Shown: positions 33,008-41,720 of the stretch, one piece after another | Position numbering within the stretch: the first letter of the stretch is position 1 | Layout of the letters: each line of letters starts with the position of its first letter | Origin: Symsagittifera roscoffensis | Taxonomy: Eukaryota; Xenacoelomorpha; Acoela; Convolutidae | NCBI RefSeq assembly: GCF_963678635.1 | Contig: NC_087065.1 | Location: forward strand, 23,705,254 to 23,765,253 | Direction of reading: 5' to 3' | Length of the DNA stretch: 60,000 nt | The notes under the pieces: generated by a model | Database searches by the model: none | What the model saw: only the letters and a program-made list of their open reading frames with translations | What the model was told of the DNA's origin: nothing | Made by a program: the position numbers and the translations under genes

Positions 33008-35539
33008 TTCTTGGATTGAATTCATCGAGTCTCTGCTGCTTCCGACTCCATCACTTGGCCTCCTTCCCTGTTTTGCTCGTTTAAGGCTGCTTTTTATGAT
33101 GCTCTTCTTTTGTTCTCGTGGAGGGAATGATTCATTTGCCTCTTCTGCTTGTTGCCGTATTTTTTCCTGGTTTTCTTTCCGTTTAGATCTTGAGCTAAAG
33201 GCAACCGGAGCGACTTCGTGTCCATCTACTGTTCGCAGACCATATTTGCGAGGGTGCATCTCCCGAGGTGGTATCGGGTGGTATCGTACGTCGTTGCTGA
33301 ATCGAGTTTGTCCATAAATCCTGTCACGTGCTATGGTTGCTGCTTTGCGTCTCGTTCGCGGTGGTTCTCGTACGTGTTGTTCCTCGGCAGGATCGTCGTG
33401 TCCTTGTCCTGGTTCTGGCGTTCCCGTTCCATCCATGTGAACTTCTTCGAGGGCCTCCTGTTGCTCATGCTGAGGTGGGTTGGTTGCTTCCAGTTCGAAG
33501 TCAGGTGGAGATAGCGATCGTGGTCGTGCGATTGGTACTAGTGGCGGAGCTGGTGGTGGCGGTCGCGGTGGTGCCATCACTGCTGCAGGGGGCGGTGGTG
33601 GCGGTGCTGGTGCTCGTGGTCCTCCAATTGGTATCGTCAATCTGATGGTCGTCGTGGCTGTTTGGGGCTTTCCGCTTTCGTTCTGCGGTTGCGCGTCTTC
33701 GAGCAGTCGAGGTAAGTAGTCATCAAACAGTCCTGGCTCGCTCCTGTATTTGCCCAGCGAAGGGTCGATCACAAATTGTTTTGGGTCTATTGGTTCGATG
33801 TCTTCTGGTGGGTGCTGTGGTTTGATTGGCCGCAGACGAATTCGGTGTACACACTGCGTATGGTTCGTTCCGACTTTCCGGACTATGTAGTTGCTGTTAG
33901 TAAGCACTTTCTCTACTCTGTACAACGGAAGCCAGACTTGCAGGGACTTATTTCTGCTGTCGGACTGACTGGTCAGCAGAGGGTTTAGGAGAAGGCATAA
34001 CGAGTGCATTTCTAGTGGTTGAGCTAGTGCTTTCTGGTCATAGTATCCTCTGTATCGATGGTACGATGCGACAAGATTGTCTTTAGTCTCTTTGAATTTT
34101 TCGAGCATTGCATCTTGTAATGCTGTCACAAAGTCTGCTTCTGCCGTCGCAATTTCCAAGGCTTTTGTCGAGAATCGAAGGTCAATGGGTTTCGTTGGTT
34201 CTCTTCCGTGGAAGATGGTGCTTGGGCAGCAGCCAATCGACGAATAGTATGAGGTATTATGTATGAAGGTTGCAAGTGGTACATATTTGTGCCAGTCTGA
34301 CCATTGTGTGTCCGTGTTTAGTTTGAGGATCCGCTTCAATGCTCCATGGGATCTTTCTATTAATCCTATTGTTTGTGGATGTTTAAGCGTTGCATGGCCA
34401 ATTTGGATATCTAGAAGACCTGTGAGTTCGTGGATTAATTTAGACGTAAACACACTTCCCAGGTCCGAGAGTATCTTTTTTGGCACGTAGCTGTGCATGA
34501 AAAACATCTTCGTCAGTTCTTTTGCTACCGTGTCAGCGCTTGCGTTTGTCATCGGTGCCGCGAACAGATATTTTGAAAAGACGTCAATTCTGGTGAGGAC
34601 AAACTTGTAAACTGGTGACTTTATTGGTCCAACTATATCAATTTGCATCATGTCACCTGGGTAGGATTGTAGCGAAGAAATTGGTTGCAGTGGTGGTGTT
34701 TGATGTTTGCTAGACGCATTCTTTAATTGGGGACACGTCAGACAGTTTTTGACAGTGTTTACTAAGAATTCAGTAAATCCTGGAAAATAAAATCTCTTTC
34801 GGAATTCTTCAGTAGTTCTGGTCATACCTATGTGTCCTCCTGTCATCGAGTTATGAATTCTGAAGATGACTTCTTTCCACATATGTTTCGGCAGGCAAAA
34901 TTGTTTGTGCTTTATTTTTCCGGTGTCGTCGTAGAAGTTGCGAAGCAGAACTTCGTCTTCGAGCTCAAGTCTATTAAACTGTTTGGCGTATTTCTTAAGA
35001 CGACTATTCGCGTATGTCAGGTCTGCTATTTCGCCGGACTGCATCCACTTTTTGACTTCGTCAATGTCAGGGTCCTTCTCTTGTTCACGTTTTCTGTCAA
35101 TAGGCTGGTTTTTGGAATCGAGTTCGACTGATGACTCCACTGGGTCTGGATAATCTATCGCGTTTATCGTTGGCCTCTTCAAGTGAACCAGTGCTTTGGG
35201 TTCGATTGATCCGTTATTGACACAATGTGTTCGTTTATCGAGGTATGCTTGATAGAGTCCTAGTTTCTGCAGGTTTGCTACTAGGGCTTCATCGATATCT
35301 TCGATTTCGGAGAATGCTTCTTCTAATGATTGAATCAAGTTCATGGACGCGTCTGGTACTCTTGCTGTCGATTCAATGTATATTTCACGTACTGGTATTT
35401 TATCAGTAAGTTTTAGTGAAAGAGAAGCAGACGGGTCTGTTTGAATTCGGGACAGGAAGTCTGCCGCGTAGTTAGCTGTTCCTGGTATGTGTGCGATGAT
35501 TATGTTAAAAGATAACACTCGATCCAGGAAATTCCACAC
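32579..35539 (-). CDS. pol: Pol C-terminal part: RNase H end, integrase, proline-rich linker, macrodomain
   Basis: A 986-aa frame continuing pol after a 1-nt frameshift. Residues 1-35 complete the RNase H/connection region. Integrase has an HHCC zinc site (H229, H236, C266, C269) and catalytic D301, D359 and E395 with DD35E spacing, then a W-L-P-L-Y/R-x-R-P GPY/F-like C-terminal domain at about 535-572. A proline-rich segment (about 640-670) and a basic linker lead to a macrodomain at 845-986. This is closest in pattern to TARG1/OARD1: GTGDL near 850, HCVSSDFQMSKGIA, LVTKK (Lys near 919) and GCGLD (Asp 960). TARG1-type enzymes hydrolyse ADP-ribose esters and O-acetyl-ADP-ribose using equivalent Lys and Asp residues. 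A macrodomain is not a usual part of gypsy Pol. The ORF start at 35539 is only where the frame opens; translation must enter from the upstream pol frame. Confidence 0.88.
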   Translation of the reverse strand: MWNFLDRVLSFNIIIAHIPGTANYAADFLSRIQTDPSASLSLKLTDKIPVREIYIESTARVPDASMNLIQSLEEAFSEIEDIDEALVANLQKLGLYQAYLDKRTHCVNNGSIEPKALVHLKRPTINAIDYPDPVESSVELDSKNQPIDRKREQEKDPDIDEVKKWMQSGEIADLTYANSRLKKYAKQFNRLELEDEVLLRNFYDDTGKIKHKQFCLPKHMWKEVIFRIHNSMTGGHIGMTRTTEEFRKRFYFPGFTEFLVNTVKNCLTCPQLKNASSKHQTPPLQPISSLQSYPGDMMQIDIVGPIKSPVYKFVLTRIDVFSKYLFAAPMTNASADTVAKELTKMFFMHSYVPKKILSDLGSVFTSKLIHELTGLLDIQIGHATLKHPQTIGLIERSHGALKRILKLNTDTQWSDWHKYVPLATFIHNTSYYSSIGCCPSTIFHGREPTKPIDLRFSTKALEIATAEADFVTALQDAMLEKFKETKDNLVASYHRYRGYYDQKALAQPLEMHSLCLLLNPLLTSQSDSRNKSLQVWLPLYRVEKVLTNSNYIVRKVGTNHTQCVHRIRLRPIKPQHPPEDIEPIDPKQFVIDPSLGKYRSEPGLFDDYLPRLLEDAQPQNESGKPQTATTTIRLTIPIGGPRAPAPPPPPPAAVMAPPRPPPPAPPLVPIARPRSLSPPDFELEATNPPQHEQQEALEEVHMDGTGTPEPGQGHDDPAEEQHVREPPRTRRKAATIARDRIYGQTRFSNDVRYHPIPPREMHPRKYGLRTVDGHEVAPVAFSSRSKRKENQEKIRQQAEEANESFPPREQKKSIIKSSLKRAKQGRRPSDGVGSSRDSMNSIQETNIMFGTGDLMHFPGSIAHCVSSDFQMSKGIAQQICDAYPALQPTLKSIETPQVGASVSMHMPSQNKTIFNLVTKKQYFKKPSYYDLTRSLRCMKKQLIEQGIKQIALPKIGCGLDKLQEHSVFNIIYDIFRKSDIKVFIYV

Positions 35540-37911
35540 TGATGGGGTATCGTTTTTGCTTGGAAAAACTGCGTCAAACTTCTATTATCGGTTAGTACGA
35601 TCACTGGTTTGGCTGATCCCCAGATGTAGTGCGAGAAGTGGTCCAGTGCGAAATATAAGGCTAAGAATTCTTTGTAGTAGATTGAAAATTTCAACTGAGC
35701 TGTATTAAAGAGACGCGACCCAAATGAAACGGGTGCGTACGTCTTGGTTTCTTCGTTTTTCTCGTTTTTGACGTAGTCCTCGACCATTAGAACGAATCCA
35801 GTGCCGTGGTAGCTGGCATCGCAAAGTATGACATACTGCAGGCCCGGCTTGGGTAATCTGAGCGTCAAAGTGGTCGCTTGTATTAGATCTGATTTGAGAG
35901 TTTCTAGATTTTTATAGTGATCTTCTGTTATTTCGAAATCGATTTGCTTCTTTAACAGTTTGTAAAATGGTATTAGTTTTTCGCCAAGACTCGGCATGTA
36001 GTTCCTAAAAAACTGTACAAACCCAATGAGTCTTTTTACTTGTTTCACTGTTCTTGGCATTTTTATTTTGCGGAGAAATGTGGAAATTTTCTCTTCTTCA
36101 GGTGTAACTCCTTGTGGTGTTACTACGTTTCCTAAAAATTTCATTCTTTGCGTTCCTATTTCGCATTTTTTTGGTGATAGTTTTAGACCTGATTTTCGGA
36201 TGCATTCAAATATTTTCTTAAGTGTGGGGATTAGTTCCTGATAGTTATTCACTGCACTTCCTATATCATCCATGAATTGTGTACACATATCAGCTGCTAG
36301 GCAGGGGTCGAGGTAGTGTCGGATGAATGAACTGAATCCCGTGACAGATTTACTTAGACCTTGGGCTAGGCATTTGTAGGCGTACGTCCGCGACCCGAAG
36401 TTAAATGCCAAAAGTTGGACCGAAAGGTCATCTGCCATTTGTACACAATGATATGCTTGTGAACAGTCCAGTTTGGTAAACAAACTCTTTCCGGCAAAGT
36501 GATTCGATGCGTCGGTCATGTTTGATATTGGAAAGTTGCTGTTTATATAGTCAGTTTTGATTGAGTGATTGATCCGCCTGAGGTCAATCAACATCCGCAA
36601 TTTTCCAGATGGCTTTCTATGTGCAAACAACGGACTACTGTATTTAGAGTGTGACAGTGTTGTTATTAGTCCAAAGTAGTGCATCAGAGCTAGTTCAATT
36701 GTCAGTTCATTCCTTAATTGGATCGGTGTGCGTGGTCCTTGAGTATACAGTGGGCGTTGATGTTCGGGTGTCAACTTGATTTTTAGATCGGAATTGTAGC
36801 CCACGTCGAATCTGTGTTTGGCGAATATATCCGCATATTCTATTAGCAAACATTCCACTTCTGACCTTTGATCATTTGTCAATACTGAGTTCGCCCACTG
36901 AAAATTACTCAAAAAGGTCATCCGGTCTTGAATGTTATTATTTGGTTCAATTTTCTCGAGACCTTGAAAATAAAGGATTTGGTCATAGATTTCCCTCTGG
37001 ATACTAGGGAGTGATTCCGGGTTAGGGCACGTTTCAGGCGTCGGGAACCAAAATTTCTCGTATTCGGGCGGCGGTTTTTGTTCTGAAGCTAATGACGGGC
37101 TCGTTTTTTTTGAAATTATTTCGTTAATTCCGAGTTCGACATTATCCGGTTGATTCATTTTTGCTAATGCCAAAGTTTGCGGCTCGATCTGTACTAAATT
37201 TTCGTATTCGGTTAGCGTGAGGATCGAAAATTTCCCGATTTCGGTTTTGAAGGGCAACGTTAGGTTATGTTCCGTCATGTTAAATGCTGTGACATAAACG
37301 ATGTTTTGTTTGTTGACTTCATTGATTGAAGAAGTTACTGCTAATTCGCACTTTTCTTCGAGTTCCTGTGATGGAACTACTATTCCCGTCGTTTTTGCCA
37401 TGTCAGTCGTGACATCTTGCAATTGGCACTCGATTATGGCTGTTTGATGGGGTGCGATTACTCGTTTCTTAGTGAGCACCAATGGGAATTTTTTGACCCG
37501 GTTGGTGCGTCTAGGTGCATTGACGGGCTTAATTTCATTGATTTGAAGAGTCAAATCTGGAAAGTGAAGTAAGTTGTATTTTGGGCAGACGTGTATATGA
37601 TGTTTTTTAAAGAAAGGGTTTCCCAGGATTGTTGAATTGGCCGAATTCAGCACTAGGAACGTTTCCGTAAAGTTCATATCTGCCATATGGAATTCAATAG
37701 TTACTTCAGTTTCGATTGAAACCAGTTGGCCTCCTGCCATTCGCACTTGCTTGAGGCTTGATGCTGCCGTTTTATAGGGTGCGAATAGTGTCTTTTCCTT
37801 CTTAATTTCGTCAAACGTTTGTTTCGAAATTACATTCGCACATGCCCCTGTGTCGATCAGTACTCTTCTTTGAAGGCTTGGCGCGAATTTTATTTTCATA
37901 TAAGTTAGCAC
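35500..37911 (-). CDS. pol: Pol N-terminal part: aspartic protease, reverse transcriptase, RNase H
   Basis: An 803-aa frame counted from its first Met; the open frame in fact extends upstream across the gag stop, as expected for frameshift expression. Protease has LIDTGA (catalytic Asp 20). Reverse transcriptase covers about 380-620 with LDCSQAYH (Asp 482) and FMDD (546-549), a variant of YxDD. RNase H has DAS (Asp 698), a KEFLAL Glu (748) and TDNRS (Asp 775). The frame then closes early because a C-run (plus-strand GGGG, 35544-35547) appears one base short; the next frame overlaps at 35500-35539 and carries the continuation. This is either an inactivating deletion, a homopolymer error or, less likely, a second programmed shift. 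Confidence 0.9.
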   Translation of the reverse strand: MLTYMKIKFAPSLQRRVLIDTGACANVISKQTFDEIKKEKTLFAPYKTAASSLKQVRMAGGQLVSIETEVTIEFHMADMNFTETFLVLNSANSTILGNPFFKKHHIHVCPKYNLLHFPDLTLQINEIKPVNAPRRTNRVKKFPLVLTKKRVIAPHQTAIIECQLQDVTTDMAKTTGIVVPSQELEEKCELAVTSSINEVNKQNIVYVTAFNMTEHNLTLPFKTEIGKFSILTLTEYENLVQIEPQTLALAKMNQPDNVELGINEIISKKTSPSLASEQKPPPEYEKFWFPTPETCPNPESLPSIQREIYDQILYFQGLEKIEPNNNIQDRMTFLSNFQWANSVLTNDQRSEVECLLIEYADIFAKHRFDVGYNSDLKIKLTPEHQRPLYTQGPRTPIQLRNELTIELALMHYFGLITTLSHSKYSSPLFAHRKPSGKLRMLIDLRRINHSIKTDYINSNFPISNMTDASNHFAGKSLFTKLDCSQAYHCVQMADDLSVQLLAFNFGSRTYAYKCLAQGLSKSVTGFSSFIRHYLDPCLAADMCTQFMDDIGSAVNNYQELIPTLKKIFECIRKSGLKLSPKKCEIGTQRMKFLGNVVTPQGVTPEEEKISTFLRKIKMPRTVKQVKRLIGFVQFFRNYMPSLGEKLIPFYKLLKKQIDFEITEDHYKNLETLKSDLIQATTLTLRLPKPGLQYVILCDASYHGTGFVLMVEDYVKNEKNEETKTYAPVSFGSRLFNTAQLKFSIYYKEFLALYFALDHFSHYIWGSAKPVIVLTDNRSLTQFFQAKTIPHQCGISWIECYLLT

Positions 37912-38051
37912 TGTTCCTTCATTTGGGATGACTGCGTATAGATCAATTCTTTCATTGTTGTGTACGTCTTGGGTATTTGATTTGCTTGATTTTCGATATT
38001 TGCGTGATTTTTGTGATTTGGATGATTTGACTGACTGACTCTGTGGCTGAA

Positions 38052-39551
38052 TTAGTTTTTTGGTTCCATTTGGAACGGAAAGTTTTGTTGTTGTTGTTTT
38101 TGTCCGTCTTGCCTTTGCTTATGCCAGCACTGGCTCACTGTATGTCCGAACTTTCCGCACTGATCGCAGAACTTAGGTCCGGATCTGACGGTTGAAGTAT
38201 GAGATGCATCGGGATTTTGGGTATTTACATGCTGCATCATGTTTTGGGCGGGTTGTTGGGTAAACGTGGCGTTCTGATGTGGCGGCATAGTCATCACTGG
38301 TTGCTGCTGGTTTTGTTGACCCTGGGGGTACATCTGGTTTGGATGGAATTGGGCATTCTGTTGTGCTTGATGGTAGTTCTGGTTTTGTGGAAAATATGGG
38401 TTCAGTTGCATTCCAGGGATTTGTTGGGGAAGCTGGAACATTTGTGGAGGGTACTGCGTGTTTTGGAATCCGGGGAAACTTTGGTTTCCGTATCCCCCAT
38501 CATTTCTCTGCTGTCCGTTCTTTTTTCCTTTACCAAATCTACCTCTTCTTTGATTGTATCCTTGTTGTCCATTTCCTTGGTACCCATTCCCTGGATTAGG
38601 GCCAGATGTATTATTTTGATTTGCGCCCTGTCCAGTCCATTGGCTTTGTGCATTATTTCCATGATTTTGTTGTTGCTGGGGTTGATTATTATTCCCACCA
38701 GTGTTTTGGCTATTCAGTTGAGGGCTCTGCTGCGTGTTTCCGTTACCATCTTGAGGTCGTGACTGGATCATCTTTCTTTGGTCCGATAGCTCACTGCGTA
38801 CTTCATTGAGTTGTTTCTCAATCTGCTCTTGGGCTGTTGTTAGTTTTGACAACGCACTGATTAGGTTGTGAGAAACTGTATCTCCGATTTCATTGAAACT
38901 ATCTTCTGGGTAATCCTCATTACGACAGACGTCTCTAATTGTCATTTGTTTGCGTGCCAGGTTGCAGAGCTCTTGTACTGTTGCCGCCGCTGGTTGTTCC
39001 ATCATCTTCGAGCGAAGCCAGTTAGGCATGCTTTTAATGAATAGACGTTTAATCTGGTTGTTCCTATTATCGTTTTCGGCGTCAAGTCGTTCTTGGCGCT
39101 GTGCTGTCTCTCTGTGGAAACGCGCTGTGTCTGCAACAGCCGCAGCTCCTGCTAGCGTTGCATCGATTGGAGCAACAGCCGGTAAGTCCGGTGTCGGGTA
39201 GGCTCGCTGTGCTTTTTTTGTGAGGTTAACCAGGTAGTCCTCTATTGAATCTCGCTTGATGTCAAACTTGGCTTGTTCAAGTTTCAAAACGTGTACCTCT
39301 TGCAGTTGAGGGTTGCAGAAATGGTCTCTTAGTGCCGCTAGACTGAGAGGTACATCTGCTCTCGTTAAAGCGGGAAGTGTCTGGTAAAATCGCAACGAGC
39401 TGTCTCGCAAGTGCAATTGTAGAAAGTTGGCTCGTTGATCGTTGGCGATTCCCGCTACTCCCACATATCCTTGGAAGAGCTGTTCAAATTGGGAGAAGTC
39501 TTCTGTGTCGCTTCCACCATACGGTTCGACTGAGATTTGAGCGTGCGCCAT
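38052..39551 (-). CDS. gag: Gag polyprotein
   Basis: A 499-aa ORF. The N-terminal 130 residues match a retrotransposon-gag capsid pattern (SDTEDFSQFEQLF, FLQLHLRDSSLRFYQTL). The middle (about 260-450) is rich in Gln, Asn, Gly and Pro. A CCHC zinc knuckle, CDQCGKFGHTVSQC, lies at about 462-475. Gag forms the particle and packages RNA. Its stop codon (TAA, 38052-38054) immediately follows a canonical slippery heptamer that leads into pol. Confidence 0.92.
   Translation of the reverse strand: MAHAQISVEPYGGSDTEDFSQFEQLFQGYVGVAGIANDQRANFLQLHLRDSSLRFYQTLPALTRADVPLSLAALRDHFCNPQLQEVHVLKLEQAKFDIKRDSIEDYLVNLTKKAQRAYPTPDLPAVAPIDATLAGAAAVADTARFHRETAQRQERLDAENDNRNNQIKRLFIKSMPNWLRSKMMEQPAAATVQELCNLARKQMTIRDVCRNEDYPEDSFNEIGDTVSHNLISALSKLTTAQEQIEKQLNEVRSELSDQRKMIQSRPQDGNGNTQQSPQLNSQNTGGNNNQPQQQQNHGNNAQSQWTGQGANQNNTSGPNPGNGYQGNGQQGYNQRRGRFGKGKKNGQQRNDGGYGNQSFPGFQNTQYPPQMFQLPQQIPGMQLNPYFPQNQNYHQAQQNAQFHPNQMYPQGQQNQQQPVMTMPPHQNATFTQQPAQNMMQHVNTQNPDASHTSTVRSGPKFCDQCGKFGHTVSQCWHKQRQDGQKQQQQNFPFQMEPKN
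38055..38061 (-). promoter_or_regulatory. -1 ribosomal frameshift heptamer A_AAA_AAC at the gag/pol junction
   Basis: On the minus strand the gag codons are CCA AAA AAC TAA. The heptamer A AAA AAC is in the correct X XXY YYZ register directly before the stop. Slipping back one base opens a frame that continues without a stop through the pol Met at 37911. This is the same class of site used at several retroviral gag-pro junctions. A downstream pseudoknot was not evaluated. Confidence 0.85.
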
Positions 39552-40217
39552 CTTATCTCAGTTAAATGATAGTCAATTCTGATTCAAAAATGATTTCAGA
39601 TGAATCAGTCGCTATTTTATAGTGGAAATAATTATTGCCTAGTAGGTTCTTAAGTTTTAAGGACGTAATTATCGTCTCTGAGAAAATATATAGATAGCTC
39701 GTACTATGATTAGTTACGAGTCGGAGTTAATTAACTCTTGTTGCTATATTTTTAAACTTTCTACTTTTTAAGTTAATTTGTCTTGCGGCTTTAATATTAT
39801 TCCACTATTTTTCTTTTTGAAATTTGGTTAGACTTTAAGCACTGGAAAGGTTTTCAGACGGTTCTCATGGATGATTTCAAATGACTAGTTTCAAATGAGC
39901 ACTCATCAATTTTACTTTAAGCACCGAGAGTTTTAAGTTTTAACTAACTGTTTTGTACACTGTATCACTTTCCTGGAGAAGTGTAGTAGTTGTCATCAAC
40001 ACAAAACAGTTGACGTTTCCTTTTGCCCCTTGCTGTCGTCTTTCACTGGCTGTAGTCAGTTTCTGTTTTTGCCCCGCTTTTCTGCTGTTTGAGCCAGTTA
40101 CTGCCGTGATCTTGTTTCAGCTTGTGGCGTATGGAAGTCGTCTTGTGTTGGATGTCGTCTTGTTTTCACTCTCACTTTGCAATCAGCTTCAGCTTGTCTT
40201 GAAAGGTTGGTAACATC
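39552..40217 (-). other. 5' leader between primer-binding site and gag
   Basis: About 670 bp of untranslated leader, probably holding the packaging signal and any splice donor for env. The plus-strand frame at 39953-40213 is a shadow and is not annotated. Confidence 0.6.
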
Positions 40218-40236
40218 ATCCCACTCATAGTCGCCA
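40218..40236 (-). promoter_or_regulatory. Primer-binding site
   Basis: Immediately next to the 5' LTR the minus strand reads TGGCGACTATGAGTGGGAT. TGG complements tRNA CCA, and the next base implies a discriminator G, typical of tRNA-Ser. The remainder would pair with a T-arm ending ATCCCACTC. The primer identity is inferred; no tRNA from this organism is available to compare. Confidence 0.65.
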
Positions 40237-40634
40237 TGTTATATACCGTTACTGGCTATAATCGTTTGGTTGATTGAGGAATGCTTTGTATTCTAGAGTG
40301 TTGAAGTATGTATGTATGTTGGATGTGCGGTCTAGGCTAGTGAATCTTCAACTCAGGGATGTGCTTTGTGATGTCAGTTTCAACCTTCTAAGGAACTGGC
40401 TTTCTGTTCAATTAAAAGTGAGTATTACTAGTTAAATTGTCTAATTTTGGCGAGCTCCTGATTATAATGGCTCTCTCAATATTACTGAACATTCATCAGT
40501 TTATTGTTTACATTAAGCAAATATCATCTAACACTTTCACATTGACTTTTAGAATAGCAATTGAATATTTAATATACTCCAATTATGGTAACTAGTTAAG
40601 AATGACTAACATAGGCGAGTAGCACTATGTTACA
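40237..40634 (-). repeat. 5' LTR
   Basis: 398 bp, reads identical to 25942-26339. It is followed on the plus strand by GATTT, matching the other flank. Confidence 0.95.
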
Positions 40635-40639
40635 GATTT

Positions 40640-41099
40640 ATAAGGAAAAATTAGAAGCGATAAATCTTCGAAGAAACAGCGAAAATGGTTTCTTAAAGCG
40701 CAATTTTCACTGCTGAGCAGTGTTAGCGGCGAAATATTGGAGCGCTTTCAATTAAAATATTAACAAAAGCACACACCTTACAGCAAAAGTGAAAAATCTA
40801 TATTAGGTTTTTCGTGGGTCGCACTATTTACCGGTTTCATTGGCGTAGTTTGGTACAACCGAGTCATCGAGCAAAGAGTCAGTATTTTGAGCGCCCCCAA
40901 TCGTTTTTTTTTGCTTTCTCTTTATGCCTAATAAAGTGGTTGATGCTCTTCAGCTGTTTCATGAGCATTTAAGGGACTATTTTTAGTTTTGTTTATACAG
41001 CCCCTTCAAACAGAATAATCTTTTTTAGTGCCAATCATAGCTGCCCAATCTGAATCGTTTACCTCAAAATTTAAATGAAAGTCTTCAGAACAAATAATC
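40640..41099. other. Flank of the retroelement
   Basis: Sequence continuing the pre-insertion locus. Across the excised element an open stretch of about 34 codons (around AMQMNEIYKEKLEAINLRRN) can be read, but no gene is recognised. Confidence 0.35.
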
Positions 41100-41720
41100 C
41101 GTTGAAGTTTTAAAACTTACCTTCCTAGATCAGCTTACGCTCTTCATCGAAAGGCTCTTTATTGATTTCAGGTACTCTTTTTCGGCCGAATCTTGTGGTT
41201 TTCGATATCATCGATATGCACCATCAATAGACCAATTTTCCGGCAACATATTCTTGATGATATCTGGTCGAGTAGGTTTTTCCCTTCCCATTCAAGAAAT
41301 CCCCAGGCTCATTGCTGACGTTTGGCTTTCCGTTACTTAGCTGAATGTTTTTGGCCTTCAATGACTGCGTTAGCTCCCAGGTTTCCAAAAAGCTTGTGGA
41401 GCAAAAGTGTTCGATTATATGCTTAAATGCGCTACAATTTTTCTGTGAAGTTGGGATTTTAAACTTTTAAAAAAACTGTTTCGAAATTACTCTCTATTCC
41501 TTCTTTATGACTTCTCAGTCACCACAGTGTTGTGCACGTGTCTCTTGAATACGGTGTTAGTTACTTTCTTGAATTCCACAAATTACTTCTGAATACTTGT
41601 CAACCATGACAGTAGGCCCAATTACTCTTCGATTGAATCCACCACTGTTGAATCTCCCCACATTTGACAGCTTTTCGATAACTTCTTTCAGCCTTTGAAT
41701 CATAGAACTGCGGTTCCTCC
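41100..41720 (-). pseudogene. Decayed coding-like segment
   Basis: Read on the minus strand, this has open runs of 35-70 codons separated by stops and frame changes. Phrases include GGFNRRVIGPTVMVDKYSEV, SFLETWELTQSLKAKNIQLS and KTTRFGRKRVPEINKEPFDE. The first is weakly like the ISXO2/IS1595 transposase core, but the later parts are not. Probably a remnant of a transposable element. Confidence 0.3.

Larger units (their letters stand above)
25942..40634 (-). mobile_element. Full-length Ty3/gypsy-type, env-bearing LTR retroelement with accessory genes
   Basis: A 14,693-bp element bounded by two 398-bp LTRs that I read as identical. It is flanked by the 5-bp duplication GATTT (25937-25941 and 40635-40639). 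On the minus strand the order is 5' LTR, primer-binding site, gag, pol (PR-RT-RNase H-INT-macrodomain), 172-bp tandem repeats, an antisense accessory region, a small ORF, env, 3' LTR. The domain order and DD35E integrase place it in the Ty3/gypsy (Metaviridae) group, and Env makes it errantivirus-like in organisation. It is far longer than the usual 7-9 kb, the excess being the macrodomain and proline-rich extension, the 172-bp array and the antisense JmjC and membrane-protein region. Identical LTRs imply recent insertion. A 1-nt frameshift in pol and a TGA in the JmjC ORF suggest this copy is not fully intact, unless they are sequencing errors. Confidence 0.95.

Noticed and set aside
32803-35708. 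Many plus-strand ORFs opposite pol
   Set aside because: Shadows of pol, partly from the proline-rich linker whose complement encodes Gly/Val runs. The real antisense genes lie only in 29.9-31.5 kb.
38199-38762. 187-aa plus-strand ORF opposite gag
   Set aside because: Leu/Val-rich complement of the Gln/Asn-rich part of Gag.
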